Below are positions 62,171-64,000 of a DNA stretch of 64,000 nucleotides, in pieces (positions within the stretch are counted from its first letter, which is position 1; every line of letters begins with the position of its first letter). Under the pieces are notes generated by a model. The model searched no databases. It was not told where the DNA came from and saw nothing but the letters and a program-made list of their open reading frames with translations. A program made the translations under genes and the position numbers. This stretch comes from Nitrospirillum viridazoti CBAmc (GTDB lineage: Bacteria > Pseudomonadota > Alphaproteobacteria > Azospirillales > Azospirillaceae), in NCBI RefSeq assembly GCF_000730165.1, contig NZ_CP022110.1:496001-560000 (forward strand), read 5' to 3'.

Positions 62171-63418
62171 ATGACCATCCATTCCGCTGAACTTCCGGCC
62201 GACCGGACCGACCTGGGCGCTTATGCACCGGCGGGGGCCCCTGGCCGCCTGCGGGGCCGGTCGGGGCTCAAGCGCTATCGCTGGTGGTTGCTGGCCGGGG
62301 GTGTCGTCGTCCTGGGCGCCATCGCCGCCGCCGTCCTCATGCGTTCAGGCGCCAAGCCGGCGGCCCCGGCCGCCGCGCCAGCCAAGGTGTCCGCCCTGCC
62401 GGTGACGGTGGCGCCGGTCGTCGTGGCCCCCGTCACCCGCACCTTGTTGGTCACCGGTTCGCTGGCCGCCTTCGATGACCTGCCCATCGGCACGGAAACG
62501 TCGGGCCTGGCCCTGGCCGAGGTGCTGGTCGACATCGGCGACACCGTGAAGAAGGGCCAGCTGCTGGCCCGCTTCAACGACAGCGTGCTGCGCGCCGACC
62601 TGGCCGAGAAGGAGGCGTTGCTGACTGAGGCCAAGGGCAACGTGGTCGAGGCCGACGCTAACTACGCTCGCGCCCAGGACCTGGTGCGCACCGGCGCCAT
62701 GAGCGCGCGTGACCTGGACAACCGCCGGGCCCTGGCCGTCAGCATGCGCGCCCGCGTCGGCGTGGCCGAAGCCAACCGCGACCTGTCGATCGCCCGGCTG
62801 AAGCAGTCAGAGGTGCGCGCACCCGCCGACGGCACCATCACCGCCCGCACCGCCCGCATCGGCGCCGTGCTGTCCGCCGGCGGGACCGAGCTGTTCCGCA
62901 TGATCCGCGAGAACCGCGTGGAGCTGGTGGCCGAGGTGCCCGAGAACGACATGATGGTGGCCAAGGCCGGCCAGACGGTGAACGTCACCATCGATGGCGA
63001 CAACATGGCCCACCATTACGTCGGCACCATCCGCGTGGTGGAGCCGACGGTGGACAACAAGACCCGCCTGGGCCGCCTGCGCATCGACCTGGAACGGAAC
63101 CCCGACCTGCGGCCCGGCATGTTCGTCACCGGCCGCGTGGCCGTGGGCCAAGCCGACGGCCTGGTGGTGCCGGAAGCCGCCATTGTCTATCGCGAGGTGC
63201 GGCCGGTCGTGTTCGTGGTGGACCAGGAAAACAAGGTCGCCGGCCGCAGCGTCACCACCGGCGCCCGGCAGGACGGCAACATCGCCATCGTGTCCGGCGT
63301 GAAGGCGGGCGAGAGGGTTGTGCTGTCCGGCGCCGGCTACCTGAAGGACGGCGATGTGGTCACCGTGGTCGACAAGGCCGTGGAAGGCACGGTCAAGCCG
63401 CTGCCGGTGCAGCAGTAA
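62171..63418 (+). CDS. RND efflux periplasmic adaptor (MFP)
   Basis: A 415-residue membrane-fusion protein. An N-terminal anchor helix (WWLLAGGVVVLGAIAAAVLM) follows about 36 cytoplasmic residues. Then comes the lipoyl-like half (VLVDIGDTVKKGQLLARFND), a short helical hairpin with LVRTGAMSARDLDNR, and VRAPADGTITARTARIGAVLSAG. The beta-barrel and membrane-proximal domains follow (LRPGMFVTGRV, VVPEAAIVYRE). Start at the ATG 62171. The following gene, 23 nt downstream, is the RND pump. The substrate is unknown. Confidence 0.93.
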   Translation: MTIHSAELPADRTDLGAYAPAGAPGRLRGRSGLKRYRWWLLAGGVVVLGAIAAAVLMRSGAKPAAPAAAPAKVSALPVTVAPVVVAPVTRTLLVTGSLAAFDDLPIGTETSGLALAEVLVDIGDTVKKGQLLARFNDSVLRADLAEKEALLTEAKGNVVEADANYARAQDLVRTGAMSARDLDNRRALAVSMRARVGVAEANRDLSIARLKQSEVRAPADGTITARTARIGAVLSAGGTELFRMIRENRVELVAEVPENDMMVAKAGQTVNVTIDGDNMAHHYVGTIRVVEPTVDNKTRLGRLRIDLERNPDLRPGMFVTGRVAVGQADGLVVPEAAIVYREVRPVVFVVDQENKVAGRSVTTGARQDGNIAIVSGVKAGERVVLSGAGYLKDGDVVTVVDKAVEGTVKPLPVQQ

Positions 63419-63441
63419 ATCGGGAAAAGGGGGCCCTAATC

Positions 63442-64000
63442 ATGAGCAGCGGCAACATCTCCGCGGTCGCCATCCGCCATCCCATCCCGCCTATCGTCCT
63501 GTTCATCGTCCTGATCATCGCGGGCATCATCGCTTATTTCAAGCTGGACGTCGCCGGCAGCCCGGACCTCGATTTTCCCGTGGTCACCGTGACGGTCAGC
63601 CGTCCGGGTGCCGCGCCGTCGGAGATGGAAGTCCAGGTGACCAAGCTGGTCGAGGACGCGGTGTCCAACATCGTGGGCCTGGATCACGTGTCGTCCGACA
63701 TCACCGACGGCCTGTCCAACACGGTGCTGGAATTCAAGATCGGCTACGACACCGACCGCGCCGTGAACGACGTGCGCAACGCCATTTCCCGCATCCGCTC
63801 CAACCTGCCAGGCGACATCTATGAGCCGCAGGTGGAGCGGCAGGACGTCACCGGCGACGAAATCCTGACCTACGCCGTTTCCTCCGACACCCGGTCGGTG
63901 GAGGAACTGTCGTGGCTGATCGACAATGAGATCAGCCGCGCCATCACCCATGTGCCCGGCGTGGGCGCCACGGACCGCTTCGGTGGCCTGGACCGTGAAA
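63442..64000 (+). CDS. RND efflux pump, N-terminal part (cut by edge)
   Basis: The first 186 codons of an AcrB/MdtB-type inner-membrane proton-driven pump. The first membrane helix is PIPPIVLFIVLIIAGIIAYF, preceded by SAVAIRHP. The porter domain begins with SPDLDFPVVTVTVSRPGAAP, EDAVSNIVGLDHVSS and NAISRIRSNLPGDIYEP. A strong AAAAGGGGG site precedes the ATG. It forms an operon with the adaptor. The protein continues beyond the right edge; a full pump has about 1030 residues. Confidence 0.93.
   Translation, partial: MSSGNISAVAIRHPIPPIVLFIVLIIAGIIAYFKLDVAGSPDLDFPVVTVTVSRPGAAPSEMEVQVTKLVEDAVSNIVGLDHVSSDITDGLSNTVLEFKIGYDTDRAVNDVRNAISRIRSNLPGDIYEPQVERQDVTGDEILTYAVSSDTRSVEELSWLIDNEISRAITHVPGVGATDRFGGLDRE

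Overview
The window is high-GC DNA from a Gram-negative bacterium. The gene content points to an alphaproteobacterium, most likely in the Rhodospirillales/Azospirillaceae range (Azospirillum, Niveispirillum or Nitrospirillum type). This is inferred from the Caulobacter-type TonB receptors, COQ7, DsbB, the Liv and Dpp-type ABC systems and the GC-rich codon use. No marker such as 16S rRNA is present. Coding density is high. I see no prophage, CRISPR array or complete insertion sequence. One tRNA-Leu(CAA) is present.

Layout. 1-9 kb is housekeeping: a partial unknown gene, gluQ, an HNH nuclease, a LysR regulator divergent from an outer-membrane receptor, coq7, dsbB, a DedA-type membrane protein, tRNA-Leu and a secreted S1/P1 nuclease. 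At 8.9-10.4 kb two paralogous ~78-residue proteins flank a YitT membrane protein, and the first has an FNR/FixK-like box. An ethanolamine-type permease follows.

12-34 kb is a large amino-sugar (chitin/GlcNAc) utilisation island. The minus strand carries nagZ (GH3), a family-5 solute-binding protein, a complete Dpp/Opp-type ABC transporter, a BadF-type GlcNAc kinase, an SIS-type GlcN-6-P deaminase and nagA. The plus strand carries an orphan membrane sensor, a TonB receptor, an EIIA-HPr-EI triple fusion, a GlcNAc-type EIICB and a GH20 hexosaminidase. Together they predict two parallel routes. In one, oligomers cross the outer membrane, GH20 releases GlcNAc and the PTS imports it as GlcNAc-6-P. 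In the other, disaccharide is imported by the ABC transporter, split by NagZ and phosphorylated by the kinase. Both routes meet at NagA and the deaminase.

34-43 kb holds a LysR/quinone-reductase pair, a five-gene branched-chain amino-acid-type (Liv) ABC transporter, a Kup potassium transporter and a second LysR/MFS pair. At 45.0 kb a strong Zur-box-like palindrome precedes a 91-residue unknown protein and a DUF1826 protein, so this small operon is probably zinc-regulated. Next come a membrane-free double-PAS chemoreceptor, a DUF1501/DUF1800 secreted pair, an OPT transporter, a periplasmic TPR protein, a DUF445 protein and a beta-carbonic anhydrase.

At 57.6-61.5 kb lies a 1310-residue Pls/PosA-type non-ribosomal peptide synthetase: an adenylation domain, a carrier domain, and a membrane-embedded C-terminal half containing left-handed beta-helix modules. 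My alignment of its specificity pocket resembles a lysine code, so this is a candidate isopeptide poly-amino-acid (epsilon-polylysine-like) synthetase. An RND efflux operon (adaptor plus partial pump) is divergent from it and runs off the right edge.
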